A stretch of DNA of 64,000 nt from assembly GCF_001562275.1 (NCBI RefSeq), contig NZ_CP014304.1:620001-684000 (forward strand). The letters are read 5' to 3'. Below, piece after piece: positions 17,137 to 25,605 of this stretch (its first letter is position 1; every line of letters starts with the position of its first letter). Both the position numbers and the translations under genes were made by a program. The notes below the pieces were generated by a model. That model saw nothing but the letters and a program-made list of their open reading frames with translations, searched no databases and was not told the DNA's origin. This DNA is from Hymenobacter sp. PAMC 26628. Lineage in GTDB: Bacteria; Bacteroidota; Bacteroidia; Cytophagales; Hymenobacteraceae.

Positions 17137-17163
17137 GGCCTCACCACAACCAAGCAATTAAGC

Positions 17164-17197
17164 AAGGGGCCCCACCGAAGAATCGGTGGGGCCCCTT
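17164..17197 (+). terminator. Perfect 15-bp stem terminator-like hairpin
   Basis: A 15-bp arm, AAGGGGCCCCACCGA, pairs exactly with TCGGTGGGGCCCCTT around an AGAA loop, 27 bp after the preceding stop codon. It ends in only two T residues, so it may be a terminator or an mRNA 3'-end block. The arms include the locally common GGGCCC motif. Confidence 0.65.
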
Positions 17198-17319
17198 GGC
17201 GTTAGCGGCCTTGCCCCGCCCGGGGCCCCCGAGCGGGGCAATTGCTTTAGGGGCAAATTTCCGTACCCCCACGCCGGGCGCGGGGCGTATCTTTACGGCC
17301 CGAAACCAACCCGCTGCCC

Positions 17320-17994
17320 GTGCCGCTGCTCCGCGAAATTTCTACCCTGCTCGCCAAAGACTTCCGCCTGGAGTGGCGGCAGCGGGCGGCGCTGGGCGGG
17401 CTGCTGCTGTACGTGGGCAGCACGGTGTTCGTGTGCTTTCTGAGCTTCAGCCTGCGCGGCGGCCAGCCCCCAGCCCCGGCCTGGAATGCTCTATTCTGGG
17501 TGATTCTGCTGTTTGCCGCCATCAACGCCGTGGCCAAGGGCTTCATGCAGGAGAGCCCCGGCCAGCGCCTGTACTACTACACGCTGGTAGGGCCCCAGGC
17601 CATCATTCTGGCCAAAATGCTTTACAACGCGCTGCTGCTGCTGGGCGTGGGGCTGCTGGCTTTGTTCCTTTACACCATCTTTTTGGGCAACCCGATTCAG
17701 GACCTGGCCTTGTTTGTGGCTAACCTAGTGCTGGGGGCCCTGGGGTTTGCCACCACGCTCACGCTGGTGTCGGGCATTGCGGCCAAGGCGGGCGGCAACG
17801 GCGCCACTTTAATGGCGGTGCTGGGTTTTCCGGTAATGATTCCGATGCTTTTGCTGTTGATTAAAGTCAGCAAGAACGCGCTCGACGGCCTCGACCGCGG
17901 CGTGAGCCAGCAGTCCATTATCACGCTGCTGGCCCTGAACGTGATTGTGGCGGCGGTGTCGTACTTATTATTTCCGTTTTTGTGGCGTGGCTGA
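17320..17994 (+). CDS. ccmB: Heme exporter membrane protein CcmB
   Basis: This 224-residue polytopic membrane protein begins MPLLREISTLLAKDFRLEWR and has about six hydrophobic segments, including LLLYVGSTVFVCFLSFSL, LGFATTLTLVSGIAAKAGG and VLGFPVMIPMLLLLIKVS; the GFP-proline region is a CcmB hallmark. It is the membrane half of the ABC complex that releases holo-CcmE in System I cytochrome c maturation. The start is a GTG at 17320, which gives the normal family length. A weak -7-like TATCTTTA lies at 17288. It is the first gene of the ccm cluster; the ATPase CcmA is not in the window. Confidence 0.9.
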   Translation: MPLLREISTLLAKDFRLEWRQRAALGGLLLYVGSTVFVCFLSFSLRGGQPPAPAWNALFWVILLFAAINAVAKGFMQESPGQRLYYYTLVGPQAIILAKMLYNALLLLGVGLLALFLYTIFLGNPIQDLALFVANLVLGALGFATTLTLVSGIAAKAGGNGATLMAVLGFPVMIPMLLLLIKVSKNALDGLDRGVSQQSIITLLALNVIVAAVSYLLFPFLWRG

Positions 17995-17999
17995 TGGGA

Positions 18000-18047
18000 G
18001 TTGTTGGTTGTCAGTTGTTAACCGACTAATAACTGACAACCAACAAC
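18000..18047. repeat. 17-bp perfect inverted repeat between ccmB and ccmC
   Basis: GTTGTTGGTTGTCAGTT (18000-18016) and its exact complement (18031-18047) surround a 14-bp loop, 5 bp after the ccmB stop and 15 bp before the ccmC start. There is no T-run. In mRNA this would make a stable hairpin that could regulate the relative expression of ccmC. It is of lower GC than the flanking genes. Confidence 0.75.
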
Positions 18048-18062
18048 TGACAACTGATTTTT

Positions 18063-18821
18063 ATGAGCAAAGCAACGTTAGGAATTATCATCTCCCTGGT
18101 CAGCGTCGTCGTGATGGCGGGCGGCGTGTGGGGCGGGCAGCGGCTGATTGAGTCGCGGGGCCCCTCGGTGTGGAAGTGGCTGGCGGTGGTGCTTATCGTG
18201 GGTTCGGCCATCGCCGGGCTGCTCATTCCGGTACCGCGCCTGCCCATCGTGAACGAGAGCGTGCGCAACCTGTTTTTCCACGTGCCCATGTGGTTCGGGA
18301 TGATCATGGTGATGTTCGTGTCCATCGTATACTCGATGCAGTACCTGCGGCGGCCCTCGGCTCGGCTGGACATCCTGGCCCACGAGGCGGCCAAAACCGG
18401 CATTTTGCTGGGCGTGCTGGGCTTGGCCACCGGCAGCCTGTGGGCCCGCTACACCTGGGGCGCCTGGTGGACGCCCGACCCGCGCCTGAACGCCGCCGCC
18501 GTGGCCCTGCTCATCTACGGGGCCTATCTGGTGCTGCGCGGCTCGTTCCGCGACGACCAGCAGCGGGCGCGCGTGTCGGCCATCTACAACATTTTCGCGT
18601 TCGCGGCCGCCATTCCGCTGCTGTTCATTTTGCCCCGCATTTCGGGCAACAGCCTGCACCCGGGCCAAACCGGCAACCCCGGCTTTAATAAGTACGACCT
18701 CGACAGCACCATGCGGCCGGTGTTCTACGCCGCCGTTATCGGCTGGATTTTGTTCTCCTTTTGGCTTACCCAGGTTAGCAGCCGCCTCACGCTGCTCCAA
18801 CACCAACACGATGACCAATAA
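18063..18821 (+). CDS. ccmC: Heme-handling protein CcmC
   Basis: This 252-residue protein has six hydrophobic segments. The tryptophan-rich heme motif is YTWGAWWTPDPRLNAA near residue 140, with the flanking histidines in FFHVPMWFGM near residue 77 and ISGNSLHPG near residue 198. These are the signature of CcmC, which loads heme onto CcmE at the outer face of the inner membrane. The start ATG at 18063 lies directly after the intergenic hairpin. The last 11 bp overlap the ccmD-like gene, indicating translational coupling. Confidence 0.93.
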   Translation: MSKATLGIIISLVSVVVMAGGVWGGQRLIESRGPSVWKWLAVVLIVGSAIAGLLIPVPRLPIVNESVRNLFFHVPMWFGMIMVMFVSIVYSMQYLRRPSARLDILAHEAAKTGILLGVLGLATGSLWARYTWGAWWTPDPRLNAAAVALLIYGAYLVLRGSFRDDQQRARVSAIYNIFAFAAAIPLLFILPRISGNSLHPGQTGNPGFNKYDLDSTMRPVFYAAVIGWILFSFWLTQVSSRLTLLQHQHDDQ

Positions 18822-19077
18822 GTTTTTGCGCTACTTTGTTGCCGTTTGCGGCGTATTCCACCTGGTGCTGGGCACCGCCGCCCACGCCTGGGCCCAGGCC
18901 CCCGGGGCCCCCGACGTGCCAGCCATGGCCGACGACCTGCGGGCCAGCGGCAAGATTTACGTGGTGGTGGCCGCCGTGGTCGTCATCATCGCCGGCCTGC
19001 TCGTCTACCTCATCGCCCTCGACCGCAAGGTGAGCCGCCTGGAAAAGCGGGCCGCCGCCGGCGGATTTAATGGCTAA
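18811..19077 (+). CDS. Small CcmD-like membrane protein
   Basis: This 88-residue protein has an N-terminal hydrophobic segment that may be a cleaved signal peptide (FLRYFVAVCGVFHLVLGTAAH then WAQ). A single transmembrane helix, VVVAAVVVIIAGLLVYLIAL, follows and leads into the basic DRKVSRLEKRA. The Tyr-x-Leu-x-x-Leu-Asp-Arg-Lys ending of the helix is the pattern of CcmD, which holds the CcmABC complex to CcmE. The position, overlapping ccmC by 11 bp and just before ccmE, supports this. It is longer than proteobacterial CcmD owing to the N-terminal segment. Confidence 0.75.
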   Translation: MTNKFLRYFVAVCGVFHLVLGTAAHAWAQAPGAPDVPAMADDLRASGKIYVVVAAVVVIIAGLLVYLIALDRKVSRLEKRAAAGGFNG

Positions 19078-19187
19078 GGGCGGATTCTTTTAGCCCACTT
19101 TGCATGTTGCTAGTGCGGCGTTTCGTTCGTTTCTGGGGCTGCTGGGCAGCCGGTTTTACGCGTCAAATTCGTTAGTACCTGCGGTTT

Positions 19188-19616
19188 ATGAAGAAGACCC
19201 ATATTTTCATCATTGCCATCATCGCCATTGCGGCGGGCATCATCCTCAGCACCACGGCCGATGCCAGCGTGTACGTGCTCTTCGGGGAAGCCCGCCAGCG
19301 CGCGGCCGAAGGCAACGCCACCAAAGTGCACGTGGTGGGCCGCCTGCCCCGCGACGGCCAGAACCACCCCGTGGGTCTGCAATACGACCCGATGGTGGAC
19401 CCCAACTACTTCGCCTTCACACTGATGGATTCGACGCACGTGTCGCAGCGCGTGGTGTACAACAACCCCAAGCCGCAGGATTTTGAGACGTCAGAACAGG
19501 TCGTCATCACCGGGGCCATGCACAACGGCACCTTCGTGGCCGATAACATCCTGCTGAAGTGCCCCAGTAAGTACGTGAAGAAAGAGTTGAAGGGCACCGA
19601 AGTAGCGACCAAGTAG
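19188..19616 (+). CDS. ccmE: Heme chaperone CcmE, cysteine (CxxxY) type
   Basis: This 142-residue protein has one N-terminal membrane anchor (KKTHIFIIAIIAIAAGIIL) and then a periplasmic OB-fold: VHVVGRLPRDG, FAFTLMDSTH and EQVVITGAMHNGTFVADNIL. CcmE carries heme covalently to the CcmF ligase. The classical heme-binding histidine of HxxxY is replaced by Cys125 in LLKCPSKYVKKE, giving C125-x3-Y129. Cysteine-type CcmE proteins of this form are known from Desulfovibrio and archaea. The ATG follows a 110-bp gap after the ccmD-like gene with nothing notable in it. The frameshifted gene and then ccmF follow. Confidence 0.92.
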   Translation: MKKTHIFIIAIIAIAAGIILSTTADASVYVLFGEARQRAAEGNATKVHVVGRLPRDGQNHPVGLQYDPMVDPNYFAFTLMDSTHVSQRVVYNNPKPQDFETSEQVVITGAMHNGTFVADNILLKCPSKYVKKELKGTEVATK

Positions 19617-19679
19617 CCCTTGCGCGCCCGTTCCAAAATCCGTGGCCGCCCCGCCCGCCGCAGCCCTTGGCCGCGGGGG

Positions 19680-20785
19680 ATGGGGCGGCTCGTTTTTTGG
19701 GGCCTGGTACTGGCCGGCTGGGGCCCCGGGGCCCTAGCGCAGGTGGCCAACGATAACATCGAAAACCGCCGCATATTAAAGCTGAACGAAACCATAACGT
19801 CCAGTACCGTGGGTTGCACTGTGCAGCGCAGCTGCGTAGACGAGCGCCTGACCGGCCAGTGCATTCAGTACCACAACGACCAATGGTTTGAGTTTACGCC
19901 GCCCGCGGCGGGCCGCTACTTCGTGAACGTGGGCGGGCAGCGGTGCCGGGACGTGCGCGGTGTGCAGCTGGTGGTGCTGACTGGGCAGCCGTGCCAGCCC
20001 GCCACTTACCGGGTGCTCAGCTGCACCTCGCTGGGCACCCAGGACGACGTGTTTGTGGCCGTGGAGCTACAAGCCGGCCAGCCGTACTTGCTCGATGTGG
20101 ACGGGTACTTGCAGGATTTCTGCACGTTCACGCTGCAAGTGAGCGGCCGGGCGGTGGGCATGCCCGCGGTACCGCCGCTGCCCGCGCCCGCCGGGGCCCT
20201 GCCGGCCACCAGCCGCGTGGTGCAAGTAGCGTGGGCCCTGCCCGACTCACTGGCTGGGGCCCCCGGCTGCCGGGTGCTGCGCCGCGAGCAGCACGCCTTC
20301 CGCAGCACCGAGCGCCGCCGGGTGCCGGTGGCCCGCAACAGCTACGGCGGCCACCCCGCCGCCTACGCCGTGGCCGACACGCTGCCCGGGCCGGGCCTGT
20401 ACTGTACCAGGTGGTGGCCGATGCTGCGCTCGACGGGACTTCGACGCCCACGGTGCTGAAGCAGTTCTGGGTGTCGTACAGCCAGTTGAATCCTATGTTG
20501 GGGCCCCTAGCCGCGGGGCCCCACCTAGTGCTGCCGCTGCAAAACTATCCGCGCAAGGCTGCGCTGTCGGTGTTGATAACGGACCCGGCAAGCGGCCGAA
20601 TTTTGTTAAATAAACAGCTCATTAACCAACCAAACGACCCGAAAGCGGGTTGGGTAGGTACGGAGTTGTGGCAAGCCGCTGGCATCAAAAAAGTAGAGGT
20701 TGCCATCACTTGCCACCCGGCGCGTGGCCGGTTTTTCACCGACCATTTGCTATTGGCGGTGCCGCCGCCGCCGGTAGCGCCGTAA
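19680..20785 (+). pseudogene. Secreted cysteine-rich protein gene broken by a 5-bp tandem duplication
   Basis: The reading frame starts with a signal peptide (MGRLVFWGLVLAGWGPGALAQ) followed by a beta-rich domain with many cysteines (STVGCTVQRSCVDERLTGQC, FVNVGGQRCRDVRG, VLSCTSLGTQDDVFVAVEL). It runs in frame to GPGLY near 20400, then goes out of frame and stops at 20459. The frame one base back continues with YQVVADAALDGTSTPTVL and ends at 20785. At the junction TGTAC occurs twice in tandem (20398-20402 and 20403-20407); removing one copy gives an uninterrupted protein of about 366 residues reading PGLYQVVADA. This may be a real mutation, a phase-variable site or an assembly error. A TTG start at 19620 is an alternative. 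Function unknown; it sits between ccmE and ccmF. Confidence 0.8.
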
Positions 20786-20808
20786 ATTTGCCCGATATTC
20801 TGATTTAT

Positions 20809-23400
20809 ATGAACTTACTCGTTGGAGATATTGGCCACCTGAGCGTCATCGTGGCGTTTGTGGCGGCCGTGGTGGCGGCTTACGCCTACTTCCAGGCGGC
20901 GCGGGGCCGGGCCCTGGGCGACGTGGACGCCAGCTGGCAGCGGCTGGGCCGGGGCGCGTTTTTTGTGCACGGCGCGGCGGTGCTGGCCGTGGTGGGCTGC
21001 TTGTTCGACATCATCTACCACCACCGCTACGAGTACTACTACGCCTGGAGCCACAGTTCCAACCACCTGCCCCTCAAGTACATGATATCGTGCTTCTGGG
21101 CCGGGCAGGAGGGCAGCTTCCTGCTCTGGATTTTCTGGCAAGTGGTGCTGGGCGGCTGCATCATGCTTTTCAACAAGAAGTGGGAAGCGCCGGTGCTGGC
21201 CGTATTCAGCGCCGTGCAGGCCTTTTTGGTGAGCATGATTGTGGGCGTGGTGGCCGGGGGCCTCAAAGTTGGCTCCTCGCCGTTCATGCTGCTGCGCGAC
21301 TTCCTCACCGACCTGCCGGTGTGGAAGACCAACCCCAACTTTGTGCCCAAGGACGGCACCGGCCTCAACGCCCTGCTCCAGAACTACTGGATGGTGATTC
21401 ACCCGCCCACGCTGTTCCTGGGCTTCGCCCTCACGTTGGTGCCGTTTGCTTTCGCCATCGCCGCGCTCTGGAAGAAAGAGCTGACGGCCTGGGTGAAACC
21501 CGCCATTCCGTGGAGCCTGGTGGGCGGTGGCGTGCTGGGCGTGGGCGTGATGATGGGGGCCTACTGGGCTTACGAAACGCTGAACTTTGGCGGCTACTGG
21601 AACTGGGACCCGGTAGAAAACGCCGTGTACATTCCGTGGCTGGTGCTGGTGGCGGCCCTGCACGGGCTGGTGCTGTGGCAGCGCCGCCGCACGGGCCTGC
21701 GTACGGCCTACGCGCTGGTTATCACCACGTTCATTCTAGTGCTCTACGCTACGTTCCTCACCCGGAGTGGCGTGCTGGGCAACGCCTCGGTGCACTCGTT
21801 TACCGATTTGGGCCTGTCGGGCCAGCTGCTGATTTACCTGGGTTTCTTCACTGTGCTGGCCGTGGGCCTACTGGTCTGGCGCTGGAAGGAAATTCCGGTG
21901 TCGCCCAAAGAACTCTCGATGTACAGCCCCGAGCTGTGGGTGTTTGTGGGCGCTACGGTGCTGTGCCTGGGGGCCTTCCAGGTACTGTTCACCACCAGCA
22001 TTCCGGTGTATAATGCCTTCATGGGCTTCATCGGCATCAAAACCAACCTGGCCTTGCCCGTCGATCAAATTGCCCACTACTCGAAGCTGCAACTGTGGAT
22101 GGGCGTGGGCGTGGGCCTGCTCTCGGGCGTGGGCCAGGTGATGTGGTGGCAGCGCAACGACAAGGAAACCCTGCTTAATTCCCTCACGCCGTCGGTGCTG
22201 CTGGCGCTGCTGGGTACGGCCCTGGCGGTGCTGCTGATTCGCTACAATGGCCCTACTATTTCGCCGGCCTACGTGGTGCTGTTTTTGGCTGGGCTGTTTG
22301 GGGTGCTGGCCAACCTGGGCACACTCTTCACGCTGGCGCGGCGCGGCATCACGCTCTCGGGTGGGGCCCTGGCCCACCTGGGCGTGGCGCTGATGCTGCT
22401 GGGTATTCTGGCCTCGTCGGGCTATTCAAGCATTATTTCCCGCAACGTATCGGGCCTGCTTTACTCGCGCGATTTTTCGGAAGACATCAACCGCGACAAC
22501 GTGCTGCTGTACCGCAACGAGGCCGCGCCCATGCACGGCTACCAGCTCACGTATGAGGGCCAATACTTTGAGGTGCCCGGCGTACCCGGCTACGTGAATA
22601 AGCAGATGCTGTTCCGCACCGACGACGACTATAAAACCCTGGCCCGCGCTGACATTAAAGTAGGCAACAAGTTGTATTACAAGACTGGCGACACGGTAAC
22701 CATCGTCCCCGAGAACACTTTCTACCGCGTTGATTACGCCAAAAAGGCCACGGGCGAGAAGTTCACGTTGTACCCCCGGGCTCAGATCAACGAGGAGATG
22801 GGTGGCATCCTAGCCTCACCCGACATCAAGCACTTCTGGGGCCACGACATCTACACGCACATCGGCGGGGCCCCCGACACGCGCAAGGACAAGCAGTGGA
22901 GCGAGCCCAAGGAGCACACGCTGAGCGTGGGCGACACGATTTTCCTGAACGACTATTTCGCCGTGTTCCGCGCCATCGAACCGGCCCACGAAACGGTGGG
23001 CCTGGGCCTGCAAAAGGGCGACTTGGCCTTGCAGGCCGACATGATTGTGTACGGCGAGCAGCGGCAGTACCACGCTCACCCGCTGTTTGTGGTGCGCAAC
23101 CGCCTGGTGGGCCGCGTGCCCGATGAGGTGGACGACCTTGGCATTCGCCTCAGCCTCAACACCATCGACCCGCAGAAAGGCAAGTTTACTTTCGGCGTGA
23201 GCACCGCGCAGAAGGACTACATCATCCTGAAAGCGATGGAGAAGCCCTTCATAAACCTGCTCTGGAGCGGCACGCTGCTTATGGCGCTGGGTTTCGCCCT
23301 GAGCCTGCGCCAGCGCAACACCAAGCGCAACGCGGCCCCCGAGGCCCCGGAAACCGATGCCCTTCCTGCCGTCCGCACCCGCATGGCACCGGTAGCTTAA
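20809..23400 (+). CDS. ccmF: Cytochrome c heme lyase CcmF
   Basis: This 863-residue polytopic protein has the heme-handling motif GGYWNWDPVENAVYIPWLVL near residue 264, with the conserved histidines in WMVIHPPTLFLGFALTL and LVALHGLVLWQRR-like segments. About fourteen hydrophobic helices occupy residues 1-560, followed by a large periplasmic domain (about residues 560-830) and a last helix. This is the System I synthetase subunit that attaches heme from CcmE to apocytochrome c. The ATG at 20809 precedes MNLLVGDIGHLSVIVAFVAA; the upstream extension overlaps the broken gene and is rejected. It is the last ccm gene here, followed by a palindromic repeat. Confidence 0.94.
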   Translation: MNLLVGDIGHLSVIVAFVAAVVAAYAYFQAARGRALGDVDASWQRLGRGAFFVHGAAVLAVVGCLFDIIYHHRYEYYYAWSHSSNHLPLKYMISCFWAGQEGSFLLWIFWQVVLGGCIMLFNKKWEAPVLAVFSAVQAFLVSMIVGVVAGGLKVGSSPFMLLRDFLTDLPVWKTNPNFVPKDGTGLNALLQNYWMVIHPPTLFLGFALTLVPFAFAIAALWKKELTAWVKPAIPWSLVGGGVLGVGVMMGAYWAYETLNFGGYWNWDPVENAVYIPWLVLVAALHGLVLWQRRRTGLRTAYALVITTFILVLYATFLTRSGVLGNASVHSFTDLGLSGQLLIYLGFFTVLAVGLLVWRWKEIPVSPKELSMYSPELWVFVGATVLCLGAFQVLFTTSIPVYNAFMGFIGIKTNLALPVDQIAHYSKLQLWMGVGVGLLSGVGQVMWWQRNDKETLLNSLTPSVLLALLGTALAVLLIRYNGPTISPAYVVLFLAGLFGVLANLGTLFTLARRGITLSGGALAHLGVALMLLGILASSGYSSIISRNVSGLLYSRDFSEDINRDNVLLYRNEAAPMHGYQLTYEGQYFEVPGVPGYVNKQMLFRTDDDYKTLARADIKVGNKLYYKTGDTVTIVPENTFYRVDYAKKATGEKFTLYPRAQINEEMGGILASPDIKHFWGHDIYTHIGGAPDTRKDKQWSEPKEHTLSVGDTIFLNDYFAVFRAIEPAHETVGLGLQKGDLALQADMIVYGEQRQYHAHPLFVVRNRLVGRVPDEVDDLGIRLSLNTIDPQKGKFTFGVSTAQKDYIILKAMEKPFINLLWSGTLLMALGFALSLRQRNTKRNAAPEAPETDALPAVRTRMAPVA

Positions 23401-23422
23401 GGCGCGGCAAGCGCATTGTTAA

Positions 23423-23517
23423 AGCGCTCATGTTGAGCGCAGTCGAAGCATTTCTCCCGCAGAAATAATTAGTTACTCGGCTGAAGAGATGCTTCGATTG
23501 CGCTCAGCATGACCGCT
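23423..23517. repeat. Palindromic intergenic repeat, copy 1
   Basis: An imperfect 32-bp inverted repeat: the left arm contains CATGTTGAGCGCAGTCGAAG and the right arm is its near complement, CTTCGATTGCGCTCAGCATG. The loop contains ATTAGTTAC. It is related to the elements at 33736 and 40215. It lies between ccmF and the DUF2520 gene and would form a long hairpin in RNA. Confidence 0.85.
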
Positions 23518-23530
23518 TTTTTACAAGTAC

Positions 23531-24379
23531 ATGACTTTGCTGGTACCGAATAAACCAACGCGGCCCCGGACGGGCCCACTGCGCGTGGGCTTGTTCGGGG
23601 CCGGGCGTGTAGCCGGGCAGCTGGGCCCGGCCCTGGTGGCCGCCGGCCACGCCGTAGCCTTTGTGTGGAGCCGCCACGGTGCTACAGCCGAAGCCCTGGC
23701 CGCGGTGCTGCCGGGCGCGGCCGTGCTGCCGGACCTGGGGCCCCCATTGCCGCCCGCCGATGTGTACCTGCTGGCCGTGCCCGATGCGGCCGTGGCTCCG
23801 GTGTTGGCGGCGGTGGCTTGGCCGGCCGGGGCCGTAGTGGCCCACTTGGCGGGGGCCCTGCCGCTGGCGGTGTTCGAAAGCCAACCGGAGGTGCGCGGCG
23901 GGGTACTGTACCCGCTCCAAACGTTCAGCCCGGGCCGGGCCGTGGACTGGGCCGCCGTGCCGCTGTGCGTGGAGGCCGCCGACGCCGGGGCCCAAAACCT
24001 GCTGCTGGCCCTGGCCCGCAGCCTAAGTAGCGACGTGCGCCCGTTGGCCTCGGCCGACCGGTTGCGGCTGCACGTGGCGGCAGTGTTTGCTAACAACTTC
24101 ACCAACCACCTGCTGGGCGTGGCCGACGCGCTGCTGGCCGAAGCAGGCTTGCCAGCTGCCCTGCTGGCCCCGCTGGTGCGCGAAACCGTGGACAAGGCCT
24201 TGGCCGCCGGCTCGCCCTTTGCCGTGCAAACGGGTCCCGCCGCCCGCCGCGACGTGCCCACACTGGGGGCCCACCGGGCGGCGCTGGCGGCGCATCCGTA
24301 CTGGCTGGGGATTTATAACCAACTGACGGACAGTATTCAGGCGCAGCTGCTCCCGGGGCTTGGGCCGGCCGGCAAGTAG
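23531..24379 (+). CDS. Rossmann-like and DUF2520 domain protein
   Basis: This 282-residue protein has an N-terminal NAD(P)-binding Rossmann motif, RVGLFGAGRVAGQLGPALVA, near residue 18, then AVAFVWSRHGATAEALA and DVYLLAVPDAAVAPVL. An all-helical dimerisation domain follows with LYPLQTFSPGRAVDW and VFANNFTNHLLGVADALLAE, as in the DUF2520 family related to pyrroline-5-carboxylate and ketopantoate reductases. Substrate unknown. The start ATG at 23531 lies 14 bp after the palindromic element. A consensus promoter follows the gene, so it is transcribed separately from the ferredoxin gene. Confidence 0.85.
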   Translation: MTLLVPNKPTRPRTGPLRVGLFGAGRVAGQLGPALVAAGHAVAFVWSRHGATAEALAAVLPGAAVLPDLGPPLPPADVYLLAVPDAAVAPVLAAVAWPAGAVVAHLAGALPLAVFESQPEVRGGVLYPLQTFSPGRAVDWAAVPLCVEAADAGAQNLLLALARSLSSDVRPLASADRLRLHVAAVFANNFTNHLLGVADALLAEAGLPAALLAPLVRETVDKALAAGSPFAVQTGPAARRDVPTLGAHRAALAAHPYWLGIYNQLTDSIQAQLLPGLGPAGK

Positions 24380-24386
24380 CTGCAGC

Positions 24387-24417
24387 TTTGACGCCGGGCC
24401 GGGTAGCCTTACCTTTG
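24387..24417 (+). promoter_or_regulatory. Consensus promoter of the ferredoxin gene
   Basis: TTTG at 24387-24390 and TACCTTTG at 24410-24417 are separated by 19 bp, an excellent match to the Bacteroidota TTTG/TAnnTTTG promoter. The ferredoxin GTG lies at 24549, leaving a leader of about 125 nt in which I see no known riboswitch. Confidence 0.6.
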
Positions 24418-24548
24418 CGGGCCCGTTGGGGCCCGGCACCGAGTAAAATTTTGGGCCGGCTGCCTAACCCTGGCTTGGGTCGGGCGGTTGATTCCCAACG
24501 GCTTGCCAGCCCATCGGCGGCTTTTCCCTTACCAAAGACCTCAAATTC

Positions 24549-24878
24549 GTGTCCGCCACCACTATTACGTTTCAGTTCAAGGACGGCCAACCGGCCCAGA
24601 CCCACGTGGCGGCCGCCGGCGAGTCGGTGCTCGACGTAGCCCTGAACAACGCCATCCAACTCCAGCACAACTGCGGCGGCGTGTGCGGGTGCAGCACCTG
24701 CCACGTGTACGTGGACCGCGGCGGCGACGACCTGCCCGAAATCAGCGACAAGGAAGAAGACTTCATTGACCGCGCCGAGAACCCGCGCATCAACTCGCGC
24801 CTGGCCTGCCAGTGCGTGGTGAACGCCGGCATGGAGCTAACTGTCACTATTCCGCACCAGCACTTTCTGGGGCATTAA
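24549..24878 (+). CDS. [2Fe-2S] adrenodoxin-type ferredoxin
   Basis: This 109-residue cytoplasmic electron carrier has cluster ligands in NCGGVCGCSTCHVYVDRGG (near residues 41-53) and the fourth in RLACQCVVNAG near residue 93. The acidic DDLPEISDKEEDFID between them is the partner-binding helix of ISC-type ferredoxins. It starts with a GTG; the protein MSATTITFQFKDGQPAQT lines up with the family start. It precedes iscX by 120 bp, the pairing seen in isc operons (fdx-iscX), supporting a role in Fe-S cluster assembly. The scaffold and desulfurase genes are not in this window. Confidence 0.9.
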   Translation: MSATTITFQFKDGQPAQTHVAAAGESVLDVALNNAIQLQHNCGGVCGCSTCHVYVDRGGDDLPEISDKEEDFIDRAENPRINSRLACQCVVNAGMELTVTIPHQHFLGH

Positions 24879-24900
24879 TTTCATTGGTGTGAAGATTAAA

Positions 24901-24991
24901 AAATGTGGGAATGTGGGAACTGGCAACGGACAACCGTAGCTTGACCACGCTCAATTTTTCACATCTTGGCACCGTTCACATTTTCACATTT
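24901..24991. repeat. Imperfect inverted repeat upstream of iscX
   Basis: AAATGTGGGAATGTGGGAAC (24901-24920) is mirrored by GTTCACATTTTCACATTT (24974-24991). The right arm ends 7 bp before the iscX start codon, so pairing could hide the ribosome site. No repeat relatives were seen in the window. Confidence 0.5.
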
Positions 24992-24998
24992 AAATTCT

Positions 24999-25235
24999 GT
25001 GAACCACTTCGAACCCCCCATCCAGTGGGCCGACCACGAGGACGTGGCCATGGCGCTATATGAGAAATTTGGCAACGAATTTCCCGAGGCCCGTATCTAC
25101 CGTATCCGTTTCACTGATTTGATTGATTGGGTGTTGACGCTGCCCAACTTCGCTGGTACCCGCGAGCAGGCCACCGAAGGCCACCTGGAGCAAATCCAGG
25201 CCAAGTGGGTATACGAGTGGCGCGATAACCAATAA
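24999..25235 (+). CDS. iscX: Fe-S cluster assembly accessory protein IscX
   Basis: This small acidic 78-residue protein has the IscX signature: IQWADHEDVAMALYEKFGNE, then RIYRIRFTDLIDWVLTLPNF and the C-terminal LEQIQAKWVYEWRDNQ. IscX binds the cysteine desulfurase IscS and iron and tunes Fe-S assembly. The GTG at 24999 gives NHFEPPIQWAD and a length close to the family's 66-72 residues; the TTG at 24966 would add a poor extension reading through the inverted repeat. It follows the ferredoxin gene on the same strand. Confidence 0.9.
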   Translation: MNHFEPPIQWADHEDVAMALYEKFGNEFPEARIYRIRFTDLIDWVLTLPNFAGTREQATEGHLEQIQAKWVYEWRDNQ

Positions 25236-25375
25236 CGGTAGGGTCTGCAAGGGGGGGCTGTGGGGGCCTCAACCCACTGCCTGGCCCCGCCGTATGGAGG
25301 GGGTGCCCGGCTGCGTTGGTGGGGCGAGGCAATCCGGCCGCCTGTTTAGGCCCCTTCCACATTTTTTTTATTGCG

Positions 25376-25570
25376 ATGAACACCGGGACCGTAAAATTTT
25401 TTAACGAGGAGAAAGGCTACGGCTTTATTACCGACGAGGCCACCCGCGAAGATTTCTTCGTTCACATCACCGGCCTGAACGGAGGCCAGATTCAGCAAAA
25501 CGACCGGGTGGAGTTTGAAACCCAGGAAGGCCGCAAAGGCGTGAACGCCGTGAATGTGCGCAAAATCTGA
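25376..25570 (+). CDS. Cold-shock domain protein
   Basis: This 64-residue single-domain OB-fold RNA chaperone contains TGTVKFFNEEKGYGFITDE (RNP1-like KGYGFI) and EDFFVHITGLNG (RNP2-like FVHI), then VEFETQEGRKGVNAVNVRKI. Members bind single-stranded RNA and DNA. The ATG at 25376 is the family start. The 140-bp upstream region may hold a regulated leader, but I see no defined element. A strong terminator follows. Confidence 0.93.
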   Translation: MNTGTVKFFNEEKGYGFITDEATREDFFVHITGLNGGQIQQNDRVEFETQEGRKGVNAVNVRKI

Positions 25571-25605
25571 GGCCGCGCTCTGCGTGCCATCTTACTAGCT
25601 CAGAG

